From a virus, in IMG/VR virus record IMGVR_UViG_3300034418_006779, positions 1 to 64,000 of that record: a stretch of 64,000 bases of DNA; one strand, written 5' to 3'. Every line of letters begins with the position of its first letter. Position 1 is the first letter of the stretch. The position numbers and the translations under genes were made by a program. Under the pieces are notes generated by a model that was not told where the DNA came from, ran no database searches, and saw only the letters and a program-made list of their open reading frames with translations. Below are positions 22,241 to 33,293 of this stretch, piece by piece.

Positions 22241-23206
22241 ATGTTACAATATTATGACTTTACGATTAGTAAATCGACAACTTGTGATCTTACCATTTGT
22301 GACTTGATTGATACCCAATCGGCACCTTCTGGCTCAAACGAGATCACATACGATTTAACTCCACCAGCTTCTCAAGCTGCAGAGTTTACAGAGATAACTT
22401 CTATAGAAGTATCAAAATTTAATGCTTGCGACGATTCATTCACTGAGATTGATTTTACTATTCTTCCTTTGAATGAAGAAGTAGGTACTATGACTTATAA
22501 TGTAAGTATTGGTACAGGATCAGGGGGATCGGATGAGGAACAACTAATATGGGCTAACGCTGGTATATCAGCTGATCTAGATAATATAACTAGCTATCAG
22601 TTAACAGTAACTAGGGGGTCTACAGTTCTATACGATATAGATTTCGATACTCCATCTACTACACATACTCACACTTTTCAAGAAGTCATCGGCCAGAACC
22701 CTTCTGTTTTTCAGGAGGATGATGAAGTTCGTTGGGTCATTACATATAGTAATGGTGTAACAACTACTGGTAAATGGGATTTTGGCTCAGTTGGAGCAGG
22801 AGATGTCGGTGACCCGTCAGATCCAGTCTATGATACTATGACTGTAGATAGCTCTAATGTGTATACATTGGACGCATCCGATTGTTTAGAGCTCATCACT
22901 GATCTTGATTCATTTGGAGATTGGGATGGGATATGGTCAGTTAGACTAAAAGTAAATTATACTGACGCTAGCGGTAATGCCAGACATATAATCACTACTC
23001 GATGTGCATTCGTTGATTGCGATAATGAGTGTGATGCAGTAAAGGAGATAGCAGAGCTACTCTCTACCGATCCAGACAAAGCTACAGAGCTTGCTTTTAC
23101 TAAGCAAATGCTAGAATGGGCAATGGATTGTCATCAGTGTTGCGCAGCATGTGACGCACTGTATTTATATAATAATAGAATCAAAGGTAATTGTAAGAGT
23201 TGTTAA
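22241..23206 (+). CDS. Cysteine-rich tail-associated protein
   Basis: 321 residues. The first ~260 are beta-rich with many Thr/Asp (Ig-like repeats, e.g. DNITSYQLTVTRGSTVLYDI). The last ~55 contain a cysteine cluster: CAFVDCDNEC, then CHQCCAAC and a final CKSC. Such clusters could bind metal or form disulfides in the virion. The N-terminus also has a C-x5-C pair (TTCDLTICDL). It belongs to the tail gene set; a fibre adaptor role is plausible from its place before the collar and fibre genes. Confidence 0.55.
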   Translation: MLQYYDFTISKSTTCDLTICDLIDTQSAPSGSNEITYDLTPPASQAAEFTEITSIEVSKFNACDDSFTEIDFTILPLNEEVGTMTYNVSIGTGSGGSDEEQLIWANAGISADLDNITSYQLTVTRGSTVLYDIDFDTPSTTHTHTFQEVIGQNPSVFQEDDEVRWVITYSNGVTTTGKWDFGSVGAGDVGDPSDPVYDTMTVDSSNVYTLDASDCLELITDLDSFGDWDGIWSVRLKVNYTDASGNARHIITTRCAFVDCDNECDAVKEIAELLSTDPDKATELAFTKQMLEWAMDCHQCCAACDALYLYNNRIKGNCKSC

Positions 23207-23208
23207 TC

Positions 23209-23388
23209 ATGCTTTACACACTAAAATGTGAATTTGTTGATCGTATGCAAAAGTATGTGAATTACTTTGTATATGGTACAACTAAATGTTCATTGCCTAC
23301 AGAATTGTACGCAATGATTAAACTATTAGAGTGGGAGGATGATTGCACCGATGTTGACATACCCTGCAATTACGAAAAATATTTATAA
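23209..23388 (+). CDS. Small cysteine-containing protein
   Basis: 59 residues from ATG 23209. A TTG three codons earlier would overlap the previous gene. Four cysteines (residues 7, 27, 46, 52) recall the C-terminal cluster of the preceding protein. The protein is helical with Tyr/Glu (YAMIKLLEWEDD). It is spaced two bases from each neighbour. Function unknown; perhaps a partner of the preceding Cys-rich protein. Confidence 0.6.
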   Translation: MLYTLKCEFVDRMQKYVNYFVYGTTKCSLPTELYAMIKLLEWEDDCTDVDIPCNYEKYL

Positions 23389-23390
23389 TT

Positions 23391-23945
23391 ATGTGTAATG
23401 ATTGTATTACTAGAGATGAGGTAAAGAGCCTCATGTCTTCGTATGGGACTCCAGTAGGAGCTCAGCTCTTTGTTGGGGCAGCGGAGTTACAATATTTTGA
23501 TTCAACAGGAAAGGGTTTAGCTAATTCAGCATGGAGATGTTGGGCTATTCAAAACGGTAGTAACGGAACAGAGGATGCCAGAGGTAAATTCTTCGTAGGA
23601 TATAGCTCCGGGGATTCTGATTTCGGTACAGCAGATGGTACAGGAGGGTCTAAAACATTTACTCTTGATGCTGCTAACCTACCGGATCACCAGCACCACA
23701 TTTTCGATACATCTGCTAACGGAACAGATACAGCAGATTTAACTACTTCGTTAGACGATCATAACAGCGGAACTTCAGCTGCCTATATTCAAGTAGGTAA
23801 TGATCAGACTAGCGGTGCTCCAACTGCATACCCAGGTGCTAAAACAGGTTACCCTGTGGAAACCAATGGGACAGCTAAATCACACATTCCTCCCTTTATG
23901 GTACGTATTCCAGTTGAGAAGATCTGTGCCGACTATACACTTTAA
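23391..23945 (+). CDS. Tail-collar-domain fibre protein
   Basis: 184 residues. WRCWAIQNGSNGTEDARGKFFVGY and the later LPDHQHHIF give the pattern of phage tail collar domains (T4 gp12 type), with a metal-binding His-x-His and a C-terminal IPPFMVRIPVEKI. Such proteins form trimeric short fibres or fibre tips. A cysteine pair at the start (CNDC) may link to the Cys-rich neighbours. It sits directly before the giant fibre gene, consistent with a receptor-binding role. Confidence 0.7.
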   Translation: MCNDCITRDEVKSLMSSYGTPVGAQLFVGAAELQYFDSTGKGLANSAWRCWAIQNGSNGTEDARGKFFVGYSSGDSDFGTADGTGGSKTFTLDAANLPDHQHHIFDTSANGTDTADLTTSLDDHNSGTSAAYIQVGNDQTSGAPTAYPGAKTGYPVETNGTAKSHIPPFMVRIPVEKICADYTL

Positions 23946-23966
23946 GAACTACAAAATAAACTAATC

Positions 23967-24191
23967 ATGAAATACCAATTTAATTTAACACCTGCTCAAC
24001 TCAAGTTGATTGTTGATGCGCTTCAAGCAAAATCAAATGAGTTCAACGGATTTGCACAACTAATGGTTCAAGCTGCTCAAGCTCAAGAGGCTGCTCTTAA
24101 TGCAGCACCAAAAACCATTGAAGAAGTTGTAGAAACTGATGAAGAGATTACAGAAGTTGAGGAGCAGGAAACAAAAAACGAAACTGAATAA
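23967..24191 (+). CDS. Small Ala/Gln-rich acidic-tailed protein
   Basis: 74 residues: one long amphipathic helix ([20 protein letters not shown]..., [18 protein letters not shown]) and an acidic tail ([17 protein letters not shown]). This looks like a fibre assembly helper or a small trimerising helix. The position between collar and fibre genes supports a tail-fibre chaperone, but no family is recognised. Confidence 0.55.
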   Translation: MKYQFNLTPAQLKLIVDALQAKSNEFNGFAQLMVQAAQAQEAALNAAPKTIEEVVETDEEITEVEEQETKNETE

Positions 24192-24202
24192 TCTCATATA
24201 AA

Positions 24203-27200
24203 ATGAGCCATCCTTTTTATTTTTTAGATGAAAGCAGCATTTTTAAACGCAGAAATGCGTTGGATGCTGATGGTAATATTAATATTACCGAACATATTAT
24301 TGATCTGATTGATCAATATGCTCCTACGGGTGGCGGAGGAGGCGGTGATACTTCAATTATGACCGTCAACCTTAATGGTACAGTAACGCATGATGATGGT
24401 ACTGGAAATTTAACTGTATTCCAATCTGGTTGGACTACGGTTACTGATAATCTAGATGGAACGGCAACCTTTGAGTACCCTAACGGTACTCAGGTTGACC
24501 TGACTCTAGACCAAGTATTAAGTGTTAATAGTCAGACAGGTAATGTAACATTGACTACAGATAATATATCCGAAGGGGTAAGTAATCTGTATTTCACTGA
24601 TTTACGAGTATCTAGTAACGCCGATGTCGGCGCTAACACTACTGCTAGGCATACCCACAGTAATAAAGCTATATTAGACTCAATTACTTCTGTGGGATCG
24701 GGAGATATTATAACATCTCTCGAAAGATCCAAACTTTCAGGCATTGAATACAATGCTAAAAACAACACCGTATCAAATCTTGGCAGCGGGGCAGGACTTT
24801 ATAAACAACAGACTGGTTCAGACTTTGAGTTTAAAACTCTTACGGGTAGTGGGCTAATCAGCATTGTTAGTGGGTCTAATACCGTTGACGTTACTACATC
24901 TGCCGAAGCAAACACTGCTTCTAATATAGGTGCAGGAATTGGAATTTTTAAACAGAAGTCAGGAGTAGATTTAGAACTTCGTTCCTTGAATGGAGCAGAC
25001 TCTAAAATCACAGTGGCTCTTGATGGAACGGATAACATTGATATTGGTTTTGGTACAGTAAACCTAAATGATATAGCAGATATCGACGACTCTGCTAAAG
25101 CAAATGATTACGTACTTACATATAATAGTACATCTGGTGACTGGGAAGCAAAGGCTAACCCCGGCGCTACTGTAACAGCATCTTATGGTACTATTACAGA
25201 TGGTACTAATCCAACAACTGCTGTTGGAACAGACACGTTCAAACTGATGTCTAGCGACTCCACAGTAACTATTGTTACTGAAAATGATAATGGAGCACAT
25301 GGAGATCATGCTAACTTTACTGTCAATCAAGCAAATATTAACTCAGCCTCTATCAATAACGACGCTGGGTTTATTAGTGGTGTGGCTTGGGGTGATATTA
25401 CTGGGACTTTGTCTAGTCAAACTGATTTACAAAGTGCGCTGAATGGAAAGTCCGACACTTCTCACACGCACGCTTCTTCAGTTATCACTTATGATAACGG
25501 GGTCAGCGGTCTTACTGCTACTAATGTTAAGGCTGCGATAGATGAGCTAGCGGTCGATTTTCATACTCATGCTAATAAAGCTGTTCTAGACGGTATCTCT
25601 TCTGGGGATATTACAAACTGGGACACAGCATTTGGATGGGGAGATCACTCAGCTCAAGGTTATCTAACAGCCATGGCTGTATATAATAGCGATTCTTTAG
25701 TTAGTACAAGAACTAAGCTTAACTTCTATAATGGAACAGCCACTACCGCCGTCGTTACAGATGACGGAGGAACAGGAAGTGCTGATATAACATTCAACGT
25801 TGTTCCGGGATCAATTAATACCGGAGACTTGAACAATAATGCTAACTTTGTAACTCAAACTGAGTTTGATAACAACTTAGCAGGAACAAATAACACAACT
25901 TCTTTCACGCCTACGCTTGCCCATCACCCTGCTACTAAAGCATGGGTTGAATCTCAGATTACGGCTAGTACAGGAATTGACAATATCTCCGAAGCTGATG
26001 ATACTGATATTACTACACCATCCACAGGGCAAATACTCATTTATGATGGTACGGACTCTTGGGATAATGTATCAATGTCTGGTGGAGCTACTATTAACTC
26101 CTCAGGAGTTGTTACTCTTACTAACAGTTCTGTTACAGGACAACAACTTACTGGACTAAATGTGGCTTCTGGTGGTTCCATCACAGGAACAGATACTATC
26201 AAACAAGCTTTTGGTAAACTTTCTCATGATCAAAGCGACTTAATTACTCTTAGTGGAGTATCGAGAGGAGCTACAGACTTAGCTACTTTTACAGGAACAA
26301 CAATTCCTGATAATAGAACTATAAAAGAAGCTATACAAGATTTAGAAACGGCTGTAGAATCCGCCGCTGGCGGAGGGATTACTGCTGCATATTCATTTAT
26401 GACAGACGGTGCAACTACATCTACAGCAGCAGGAAATGATACTTTTGAGTTTAGATCAGCTAACAACGCTATCACAGTAGCGGTTACTAATGATGATGCA
26501 ACATATAATGATAACTTATTACTCACATTCAATGTAGGTAATGTAGATCATGACTCACTATCTGGCTTTGTAGGTAACGAACACATCAATCACGGAAGTG
26601 TTAGTATCACTGCTGGTACTGGACTTGACGGAGGAGGAGATATTACAACATCAAGAACTCTTAACATTTCAACAACTGGAGTGTCTGCTAATTCTTATGG
26701 AGCAGCAGGAACAGTTCCTACGTTTACAGTTAATGCGCAAGGTCAGTTGACCACTGCGTCTGATGTTGCTATCTCAATTACTGAATCACAGATTAGCGAT
26801 CTCCAGTCTTATGCTTTAGCATCACATACTCATTCAGGATTTAATAGAGCAACTTCTGCTTTAACCGGGGCAGATGTATTTGATGATTTTATTGTAACTA
26901 ATGGAATTACTACTGGTATTTCTACTAGAACAATGACATTAGCTGATCTTGGTTATACAGGAGATACTAATGCAAACGAATATACTCACCCAACAGGTGA
27001 CGGTAACTTACATGTTCCAGCAAATAGTACAACCAATGCCGGCAAGGTTCTTACTGCTAGTAGTACTGCCGGAGTATATACATGGGAAACTCCTACATCT
27101 GGGGTAACTGACCATACATTACTAAGTAACATTGGTACAAACACACATGCTCAGATTGATAGTCATATTGCAGATTCAACAATTCACTTTACGCAAGCTG

Positions 27201-30200
27201 CGATAAGTATTACTGAATCTCAAATTAGTGATTTACAAGACCCAGTTACTTTAGCGGGAACACCTGATTATTTAACATTATCAGGACAAGAAATAACACT
27301 TGGTCAAATTGACCTTGTTGCTGACGTTACTGGAAATCTGCCAGTTGGTAATCTTAACTCTGGAACAGGAGCTACAGGTTCTACATTTTGGGCAGGTGAT
27401 GGTACATGGAAAGCTGTTGATGCTTTTACCATGACAGTTGGTGGCGACGCTGGATCAGACCAGACAGTAAATAGTGGAGACTTGCTCGATATTACTACTG
27501 GTACTGCAATCACTACTACGGTATCTAAGGCGTTAACTACTGTTACTCTCGATATTGATCTTGACGATACTGCCGTGACTCCCGGATTATACGGAGGAGC
27601 TTCTCAAGTAGCAACTTTTACAGTTGACCAACAAGGAAGACTTACTGCCGCCGGAAACGCGAGTATTGATCATGGAAGTATAACAGGGTTAAGTGACGAC
27701 GATCACACACAGTATGCTTTACTTGCTGGACGAGCTGGAGGACAAACGCTAATTGGTGGAACAGGAGTTGGAGACAACTTATTATTCCAAACCACTTCAA
27801 ATGCATCTAAAGGATCGTACAGATTCTCAGAACTAACAACTAACGGGTTTGTTAAAACGACAGGGGCTAATGGAACATTAAGTGTTTCAGCAAATGTTGA
27901 TTTAGCAAGTGAAGTCACCGGCAATTTACCAGTGGGTAATTTGAACAGCGGTTCTGGAGCAAGCTCCTCTACATTTTGGAGGGGAGACGGTACATGGGCA
28001 GCACCTTCATATCCGTTTAGTAACTTTACTTTAGGGAGTGATAGCGGTGTTGATGTAACAGTTAATGACGCAGACTTAATAGACGTAGTAGGCGGAACTG
28101 GCATTACAGGAACGGTATCTAAAGCAGCTACAACTGCAACAGTTAGTTTAGCGCTTGATGATACGTCTGTAGTTGCAGGAAACTACGGATCTGTTTCGCA
28201 ATCACTAAATATCACAGTTGATGCTCAAGGTAGACTTACTGGTGCTACAGCTAATAATATATTGATTGCCTCAACACAAGTTACAGACCTTCAAGAGTTT
28301 GTAGAAGATACAATGTCTACTACAATAACAAGTGCTGATAGTACTATTTCTACATCATATGATGATGGTGCCGGAACACTTAGTCTAACAGTCAATGAGG
28401 CTCTTGTAGACCATAACTCTCTTAATAATTTAACAACTGGTGATCCGCATACTCAGTACTCACTGATTGCATCTGGAGCAGGCGCTCCTGTAACAACTCC
28501 TTCAAGAGTTGGTTTGATATATGTGGATACAACAGGAGATGAGATTTATATCTCGGACGATACTACTGCATCAGGAGATTGGCAAAATGTAAGTACTGGT
28601 GGAGGTGGAATATCTACTATTGCTGCCGCAACTGATACTGACATCACAACTCCTCTTACTGCTCATATGTTATTATATGATGGTACGGATAGTTGGGATA
28701 ATGTTGCCATGTCTGGTGACGCTACCATTGCAAATACTGGGGCAGTAACATTAGCTAACTCTGGCATAACACCCGGAAGTTACGGATCAACATCCTTTAT
28801 TCCTACTTTCACAGTAGACTCTAAAGGTAGATTGACTGCTGCTGGAAACTCCTCATTAGAACTTTGGAAAACAATTATTGCTGATTCTGGTAGCAACCAT
28901 AATGCTGGTGGAAATGACACTCTTGAATTGGTTGGAGGAGATGCTATATCTACTGCAAATACATTTATTGGTAATCATACAACTACTTTTAATCTTGACA
29001 TAGCTAAGCAAACAGAAGCATCTAGTGTTGACGGTGCGCTTGACTGGTTAGTATTAGAAGCCGCTGGTGGTACAGTTTATAAAGTACACCCTGACGATCT
29101 TGGCGCTGGAAGTGGACTAAACAACGTAGTTGAAGATACCACTCCTCAACTTGGTGGAGAACTAGATGCGTTATCTAATCCTATTACTAATCTTGATCAT
29201 ATTGGTTTTGATCTTGCCGCTGCCTATACAGTAGGGCAAGGCGAATTAGCATGGAACGCTGATGAAGAAACATTAGACCTTGGACAAAACGGTGCTACAT
29301 TACAGATAGGACAAGAGATACACTACCATGTTAGAAATAATTCTGGCGTTGATATTTCTGATGGAGAAGCTGTAATGTTTACAGGAACAATTGGCGCAAG
29401 TGGGAGAATAACAGTAGCCGCATTTGATAACGACGGAGTTACTTCTCCTGAGTATTTTATAGGAATTGCTACTGAAGATATTACGAACGGAACAGATGGA
29501 AAAGTAACACACTTTGGTAAAATTCGAGGTATTGATACCACAGGAACTCCTTATAGTGAGTCTTGGTCAGACGGAGATTTAATTTATGCTGATGCTACTA
29601 CTCCGGGCGCGCTTACTAATGTACAGCCTTCTGCACCTAGTATGAAAGCAGCTGTTGCATTGGTTATTTATGCAAATGCTACTACTGGTTCATTATTTGT
29701 AAGATCAGAGGTTAATGAAGGAATACACGATTTACATGATGTAAATATTACATCTATTGGGGACAATGAAATTCTTACATATGATAATGCTTCAAGTACG
29801 TGGATCAACGAAACACTTGCGGAGGCAGGAATATCAGCAGTAGGACATACTCATGCTACAAGTGATATTACTTCAGGAACATTTGCCGATGCTAGAATAT
29901 CTTCTTCCTCTGTTACACAACACGCAGGAGATATTAATATCGGTGATTTAGGAAATGTTAGCGCTACCGCAGCATCTCCTAGCGAAGTATTAACTTGGTC
30001 GGGGTCTAACTGGTATCCAGATTTAGTAGCAGCTTTAGGCGTAACGTTTGATAATACTACTTCTGGATTAACTGCAACTACAGTACAAGCAGCTTTAGAT
30101 GAAATTGATGGTAACGTTGATGGACTTGTAAGTGATGCTGTATATGGAGTAAGCTGGAATGGAGTAACAACTATAGCAGCCAGTAAAAATGCTGTGTACG

Positions 30201-30748
30201 ATAAAATAGAAGATGTTGTCGGAGATGTGTTTAATAACACATTAGCAATAGGAGCGTCTGGCGGAGCTAACCTTGGTTCAATGACTAATCCTATTTATAC
30301 TGATAACTCTAATGTAAAATCATTACTTGAAGAAGTTGCTGATGAGGCGACTACTGAAAGATTATCCATATACTGTGTAGATGGTGCAACAGATGTTGAT
30401 ACGGCAGGAGATGGAAATGGATATATTTTAATACCAAATGGTGTAACAGGAAATATTATTGAAGTAGGAGCAAGTTTTGTCACTGCTGGTACAGGTGATA
30501 ATACTGGTACAACTGATATACAAATTGCAAGAATAAGAAGCGGTAGTTCTGTAGATGTTCTTTCAACAAAACTGACAATAGACGCTACTGAAACCAATTC
30601 TTCTACTGCTGCTACAGCCGCAGTAATAAATACAGCAAATGATGACGTTCAAGAGTGGGATATGCTTAGAATTGACATAGATGCAGTGTCGTCTGTGACA
30701 ACTGGAAGTATGCCTGAAGGACTCTTGGTTTACGTTATAATTAACTAA
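24203..30748 (+). CDS. Giant tail fibre protein
   Basis: 2181 residues. The N-terminus (~70 residues) likely attaches to the tail; a GGGGGG hinge follows at residues ~44-50. The bulk is Thr/Ser/Asn/Gly-rich beta repeats of several types. These include segments reading YG..s....[12 protein letters not shown] (four copies near residues 831, 1129, 1327 and 1526), [19 protein letters not shown] (two), [10 protein letters not shown]-type units and [12 protein letters not shown] units (two). The last ~130 residues ([14 protein letters not shown]... to GLLVYVIIN) form a terminal domain typical of fibre tips, probably for receptor binding. It determines host range at the cell surface. No stop or frameshift interrupts it. 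Confidence 0.85.
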   Translation: MSHPFYFLDESSIFKRRNALDADGNINITEHIIDLIDQYAPTGGGGGGDTSIMTVNLNGTVTHDDGTGNLTVFQSGWTTVTDNLDGTATFEYPNGTQVDLTLDQVLSVNSQTGNVTLTTDNISEGVSNLYFTDLRVSSNADVGANTTARHTHSNKAILDSITSVGSGDIITSLERSKLSGIEYNAKNNTVSNLGSGAGLYKQQTGSDFEFKTLTGSGLISIVSGSNTVDVTTSAEANTASNIGAGIGIFKQKSGVDLELRSLNGADSKITVALDGTDNIDIGFGTVNLNDIADIDDSAKANDYVLTYNSTSGDWEAKANPGATVTASYGTITDGTNPTTAVGTDTFKLMSSDSTVTIVTENDNGAHGDHANFTVNQANINSASINNDAGFISGVAWGDITGTLSSQTDLQSALNGKSDTSHTHASSVITYDNGVSGLTATNVKAAIDELAVDFHTHANKAVLDGISSGDITNWDTAFGWGDHSAQGYLTAMAVYNSDSLVSTRTKLNFYNGTATTAVVTDDGGTGSADITFNVVPGSINTGDLNNNANFVTQTEFDNNLAGTNNTTSFTPTLAHHPATKAWVESQITASTGIDNISEADDTDITTPSTGQILIYDGTDSWDNVSMSGGATINSSGVVTLTNSSVTGQQLTGLNVASGGSITGTDTIKQAFGKLSHDQSDLITLSGVSRGATDLATFTGTTIPDNRTIKEAIQDLETAVESAAGGGITAAYSFMTDGATTSTAAGNDTFEFRSANNAITVAVTNDDATYNDNLLLTFNVGNVDHDSLSGFVGNEHINHGSVSITAGTGLDGGGDITTSRTLNISTTGVSANSYGAAGTVPTFTVNAQGQLTTASDVAISITESQISDLQSYALASHTHSGFNRATSALTGADVFDDFIVTNGITTGISTRTMTLADLGYTGDTNANEYTHPTGDGNLHVPANSTTNAGKVLTASSTAGVYTWETPTSGVTDHTLLSNIGTNTHAQIDSHIADSTIHFTQAAISITESQISDLQDPVTLAGTPDYLTLSGQEITLGQIDLVADVTGNLPVGNLNSGTGATGSTFWAGDGTWKAVDAFTMTVGGDAGSDQTVNSGDLLDITTGTAITTTVSKALTTVTLDIDLDDTAVTPGLYGGASQVATFTVDQQGRLTAAGNASIDHGSITGLSDDDHTQYALLAGRAGGQTLIGGTGVGDNLLFQTTSNASKGSYRFSELTTNGFVKTTGANGTLSVSANVDLASEVTGNLPVGNLNSGSGASSSTFWRGDGTWAAPSYPFSNFTLGSDSGVDVTVNDADLIDVVGGTGITGTVSKAATTATVSLALDDTSVVAGNYGSVSQSLNITVDAQGRLTGATANNILIASTQVTDLQEFVEDTMSTTITSADSTISTSYDDGAGTLSLTVNEALVDHNSLNNLTTGDPHTQYSLIASGAGAPVTTPSRVGLIYVDTTGDEIYISDDTTASGDWQNVSTGGGGISTIAAATDTDITTPLTAHMLLYDGTDSWDNVAMSGDATIANTGAVTLANSGITPGSYGSTSFIPTFTVDSKGRLTAAGNSSLELWKTIIADSGSNHNAGGNDTLELVGGDAISTANTFIGNHTTTFNLDIAKQTEASSVDGALDWLVLEAAGGTVYKVHPDDLGAGSGLNNVVEDTTPQLGGELDALSNPITNLDHIGFDLAAAYTVGQGELAWNADEETLDLGQNGATLQIGQEIHYHVRNNSGVDISDGEAVMFTGTIGASGRITVAAFDNDGVTSPEYFIGIATEDITNGTDGKVTHFGKIRGIDTTGTPYSESWSDGDLIYADATTPGALTNVQPSAPSMKAAVALVIYANATTGSLFVRSEVNEGIHDLHDVNITSIGDNEILTYDNASSTWINETLAEAGISAVGHTHATSDITSGTFADARISSSSVTQHAGDINIGDLGNVSATAASPSEVLTWSGSNWYPDLVAALGVTFDNTTSGLTATTVQAALDEIDGNVDGLVSDAVYGVSWNGVTTIAASKNAVYDKIEDVVGDVFNNTLAIGASGGANLGSMTNPIYTDNSNVKSLLEEVADEATTERLSIYCVDGATDVDTAGDGNGYILIPNGVTGNIIEVGASFVTAGTGDNTGTTDIQIARIRSGSSVDVLSTKLTIDATETNSSTAATAAVINTANDDVQEWDMLRIDIDAVSSVTTGSMPEGLLVYVIIN
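26690..28860 (+). repeat. Modular repeats inside the fibre gene
   Basis: Four diverged units with the consensus FTV-x-x-QGRLT occur at about 26690, 27585, 28180 and 28780, roughly 600-900 bp apart. They are interleaved with duplicated [10 protein letters not shown] (near 27340 and 27920) units. [11 protein letters not shown] unit occurs near 28677 and also at 26041 outside this span. The order suggests duplication of blocks of ~200-300 residues followed by divergence, the normal way such fibres lengthen. Confidence 0.7.
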
Positions 30749-30753
30749 TAACA

Positions 30754-31194
30754 ATGACTAAACAAGAACTTTTAAACAAGCTTGATACTAACCCTTTGAT
30801 TGTGGAAAAAGGCTCTCTTGTTCTTAGAGATACAATTAATGGTGTTAAAAAATACACCATTGAAGTCCAGATGGCAGATATTAATGGTAAAAGGACCCTA
30901 CGTTCCAAAACATATATCGTATATATTAATGATGAAGGAGGGGTGAATGAATCTGCTTATTTGGATAAAGAGCTTACGGAAGCTATTCCAAAAGATCTAA
31001 TTTCATATCTCAATGCTAATTTTGTAACATATGAAATTATGGATATGTTGATTGAAAATAAATATTATTCTATAAAAGGAATAATTAAAGAAAATGATGG
31101 TACATTCTCTAACAAGATGTACATTATATGCAAGGAGAGTGATAACTCGATTAGTCATGGAGAATTAAAAGATTACGGAAATGGCGTGGTATAA
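30754..31194 (+). CDS. Hypothetical tail-associated protein
   Basis: 146 residues, mixed alpha/beta (KKYTIEVQMADINGKRTLRS; DLISYLNANFVTYEIMDMLI), with no membrane helix. It lies five bases after the fibre gene and overlaps the LamG protein by 14 bases. It may be a fibre-tip adaptor or assembly factor. No recognised family. Confidence 0.55.
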   Translation: MTKQELLNKLDTNPLIVEKGSLVLRDTINGVKKYTIEVQMADINGKRTLRSKTYIVYINDEGGVNESAYLDKELTEAIPKDLISYLNANFVTYEIMDMLIENKYYSIKGIIKENDGTFSNKMYIICKESDNSISHGELKDYGNGVV

Positions 31195-32251
31195 TGAATC
31201 ATGGACATATCGTGTTAAGATAATAATTCAGTCAAGTCAAATAAATTCTGATTTGATTGATTTTCCTGTATATCTAAGAGGAAGTGATTTCGGTGCTTCT
31301 GTATATATAAACGCTAAGTCAGCAGCAGAGGATTTTAGATTCACTAAAGCTGATGAGACTACAGAGTTACCTTTTGAAATTGTTAGTTATAATAGTGGTA
31401 CAAATGAGTTTGAAATCCATGTTAAAGTAGATTTCATCAGTAATTCTTCTGACACGATCATTTATTTGTATTATGGAAACGCTGGCGCATCTGCTTATGC
31501 TGTTACAGATACATATGGTAGAAATGCAGTGTGGTCTGATTATGTATTGGTTACTCATGACGGAGGAGCTACAGTTGATTCAACAGGCACTCATACATTA
31601 ACTGCTAACGGAGGGTTAGTATCTGGAGGAGTTTCGTCACCTACTGGTTCAGGAACAAACTACAGTAGTGTTAGTAAATATGTAAATATAGGAGCCAACA
31701 ACCTTAATATAAATAATGATTTTACAATAACTACTTGGTTAGATATAGATACGGATAAAAATCAAAATGTTATACTTGCATCGGGAAACAACATAGTAAG
31801 TCCTCCGGGGTATTGGATGTTTATAAATAGGACATCTGTTTCTAATGGATTATCTATGCAATTAGACAATGGTCCTGGCGGAGCACTTTTTGCACCAGAC
31901 GGTACTAACACTGTTGCTGCGTCTGATGGATGGAAAAAAGTTGCTATTGTAAGAAACGGAAACGACTACGAATTATTTATAGACGGGGCATCTGTTGATA
32001 GCAAAACTGAAACTATATCTGGACTCAACGCCGTTGATGATATACTAATTGGAAAACTTAATTATGGTACATCCGTCTATTTAGAAGGCTCACTGTCTGA
32101 GTTAAGATTAATACAGGATACTAAATCATCAGATTGGATTACTACAGAATTTAATAATCAAAACTCCCCGTCTACTTTTTATTCAGTAGGTGCTGAGGAA
32201 ACAAATGGTGGAGGACCAACGTTTAAACCAAGAGTAAATTGGTTTATGTAA
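31181..32251 (+). CDS. DUF2341-LamG glycan-binding tail protein
   Basis: 356 residues. Residues 1-110 match the DUF2341 pattern (start WYNESWTYRVKIII..., then the strand FPVYLRGSDF and YLYYGNAGA near 100). Residues ~130-340 have the LamG/concanavalin-like order: SVSKYVNIGANNLNINNDFTI, then GWKKVAIVRNGNDYELFIDG, then GSLSELRLI. Both domains bind sugars or peptidoglycan-like surfaces in other proteins. It is a good candidate receptor-binding or host-surface-adhering protein beside the fibre genes. The start overlaps the upstream gene by 14 bases. Confidence 0.75.
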   Translation: MAWYNESWTYRVKIIIQSSQINSDLIDFPVYLRGSDFGASVYINAKSAAEDFRFTKADETTELPFEIVSYNSGTNEFEIHVKVDFISNSSDTIIYLYYGNAGASAYAVTDTYGRNAVWSDYVLVTHDGGATVDSTGTHTLTANGGLVSGGVSSPTGSGTNYSSVSKYVNIGANNLNINNDFTITTWLDIDTDKNQNVILASGNNIVSPPGYWMFINRTSVSNGLSMQLDNGPGGALFAPDGTNTVAASDGWKKVAIVRNGNDYELFIDGASVDSKTETISGLNAVDDILIGKLNYGTSVYLEGSLSELRLIQDTKSSDWITTEFNNQNSPSTFYSVGAEETNGGGPTFKPRVNWFM

Positions 32252-32946
32252 TGGAAAAGTGGATAATTATCATGCTAACAACTTTTTTGCTCATTTCGAT
32301 GAAGATGTGTTCTAATAAGAACGATCACATTCAATCTATTATAGATTACAATACTGTACGAGTAGATTCTTTTAAGAATGAACTAGAACAGATGGAGTAT
32401 CGGATTTATGCGAAAGACCAGACTCTTGATAATCTGAGAAAGATTAATGGAAAGAAATACTATGAACTGAAAAAAGATTTAAAAGTGAGAGACATCAAGA
32501 TTAAAAACTTGGTGTCCCTTACTGAATTTCAAGCCAAGTTTGGCGGGAAAATAACAATAGAGAATACATTCAAGCAAGATACTATGTATCTGTATTTGCC
32601 TATTGATGATATTGTAAAATTTGATGATGGATATTTATCTGCTGATCTCATGGTTGAGAACCAGAAGCTTGTACTACCTTATACATATAAGCCCGGAGAC
32701 ATCTTTATAGATCAGTATTACAAACGACCCGGCTTTTTAAAGTCGAAACAACTAATGACATCTATTAGATTTCAAAATCCGAATGTAGATGTTGTTAATA
32801 CTGACGTAGTTGTAAATCAACCCGAACTTAAATTTGTTATGGGTATAGGTGGAGGCGGGTCAGTTATATCACATGACGGGCAAATATTTTTAAAACCAAG
32901 CTTGGGGATATATGCATTGTATCCCTTAATAAAAATACAAAGATAA
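32251..32946 (+). CDS. Membrane-anchored coiled-coil protein, spanin-like position
   Basis: 231 residues from ATG 32251, which overlaps the previous stop as TAATG. An in-frame start four codons earlier is less likely. The N-terminal hydrophobic helix (IIIMLTTFLLISM, residues ~4-17) is followed by a coiled coil (about 30-85) and then a beta-rich domain. Proteins of this layout sit upstream of holin and endolysin genes in Bacteroidota phages and may act in the envelope during lysis or as a virion-anchored protein. Inference from position and shape. Confidence 0.6.
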   Translation: MEKWIIIMLTTFLLISMKMCSNKNDHIQSIIDYNTVRVDSFKNELEQMEYRIYAKDQTLDNLRKINGKKYYELKKDLKVRDIKIKNLVSLTEFQAKFGGKITIENTFKQDTMYLYLPIDDIVKFDDGYLSADLMVENQKLVLPYTYKPGDIFIDQYYKRPGFLKSKQLMTSIRFQNPNVDVVNTDVVVNQPELKFVMGIGGGGSVISHDGQIFLKPSLGIYALYPLIKIQR

Positions 32947-33293
32947 TGTTACAACTACTACAAGCAACAGAGGGACTTACTCTTCTTGAGTCTTTAACTG
33001 TTTATGGACCATTAGGTGTATGGGCAGGTGTAGCGACTGTTGGCTGCTATGTATTATACAAACAAAATCAAAAGCTTCATGCTGACGCTAAAGACGCAAT
33101 GATAAAAGTAACAGAACTCGTGACCAAAACACTGTCTGCTATACAGATGAGTGAAAAGAATACCGGGAAAATCAATGAACTGTTATTTGTGTTAGAAGAC
33201 ACCAAACATCATTGGAAAGGCGTTCCTGATTTGAAGTCAAAGATTGAGGCTTTGATCACAATACTTGAAATGAAAAATAATGGAATGGCTTAA
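32946..33293 (+). CDS. Holin-like membrane protein
   Basis: 115 residues. One hydrophobic helix (YGPLGVWAGVATVGCYVLY, residues ~20-39) with a short outside N-terminus is followed by a long helical cytoplasmic part with heptad character (DAKDAMIKVTELVTKTLSAI). The layout matches phage holins and their antiholins of the single-helix type. It directly precedes the PAS and M15 peptidase genes, making this the lysis block. The start overlaps the previous stop (TAATG). Confidence 0.55.
   Translation: MLQLLQATEGLTLLESLTVYGPLGVWAGVATVGCYVLYKQNQKLHADAKDAMIKVTELVTKTLSAIQMSEKNTGKINELLFVLEDTKHHWKGVPDLKSKIEALITILEMKNNGMA

Noticed and set aside
24203-30748. CRISPR array or tandem DNA repeat in the fibre gene
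   Set aside because: Repeats are protein-level, diverged and hundreds of bases apart, without uniform repeat-spacer lengths.
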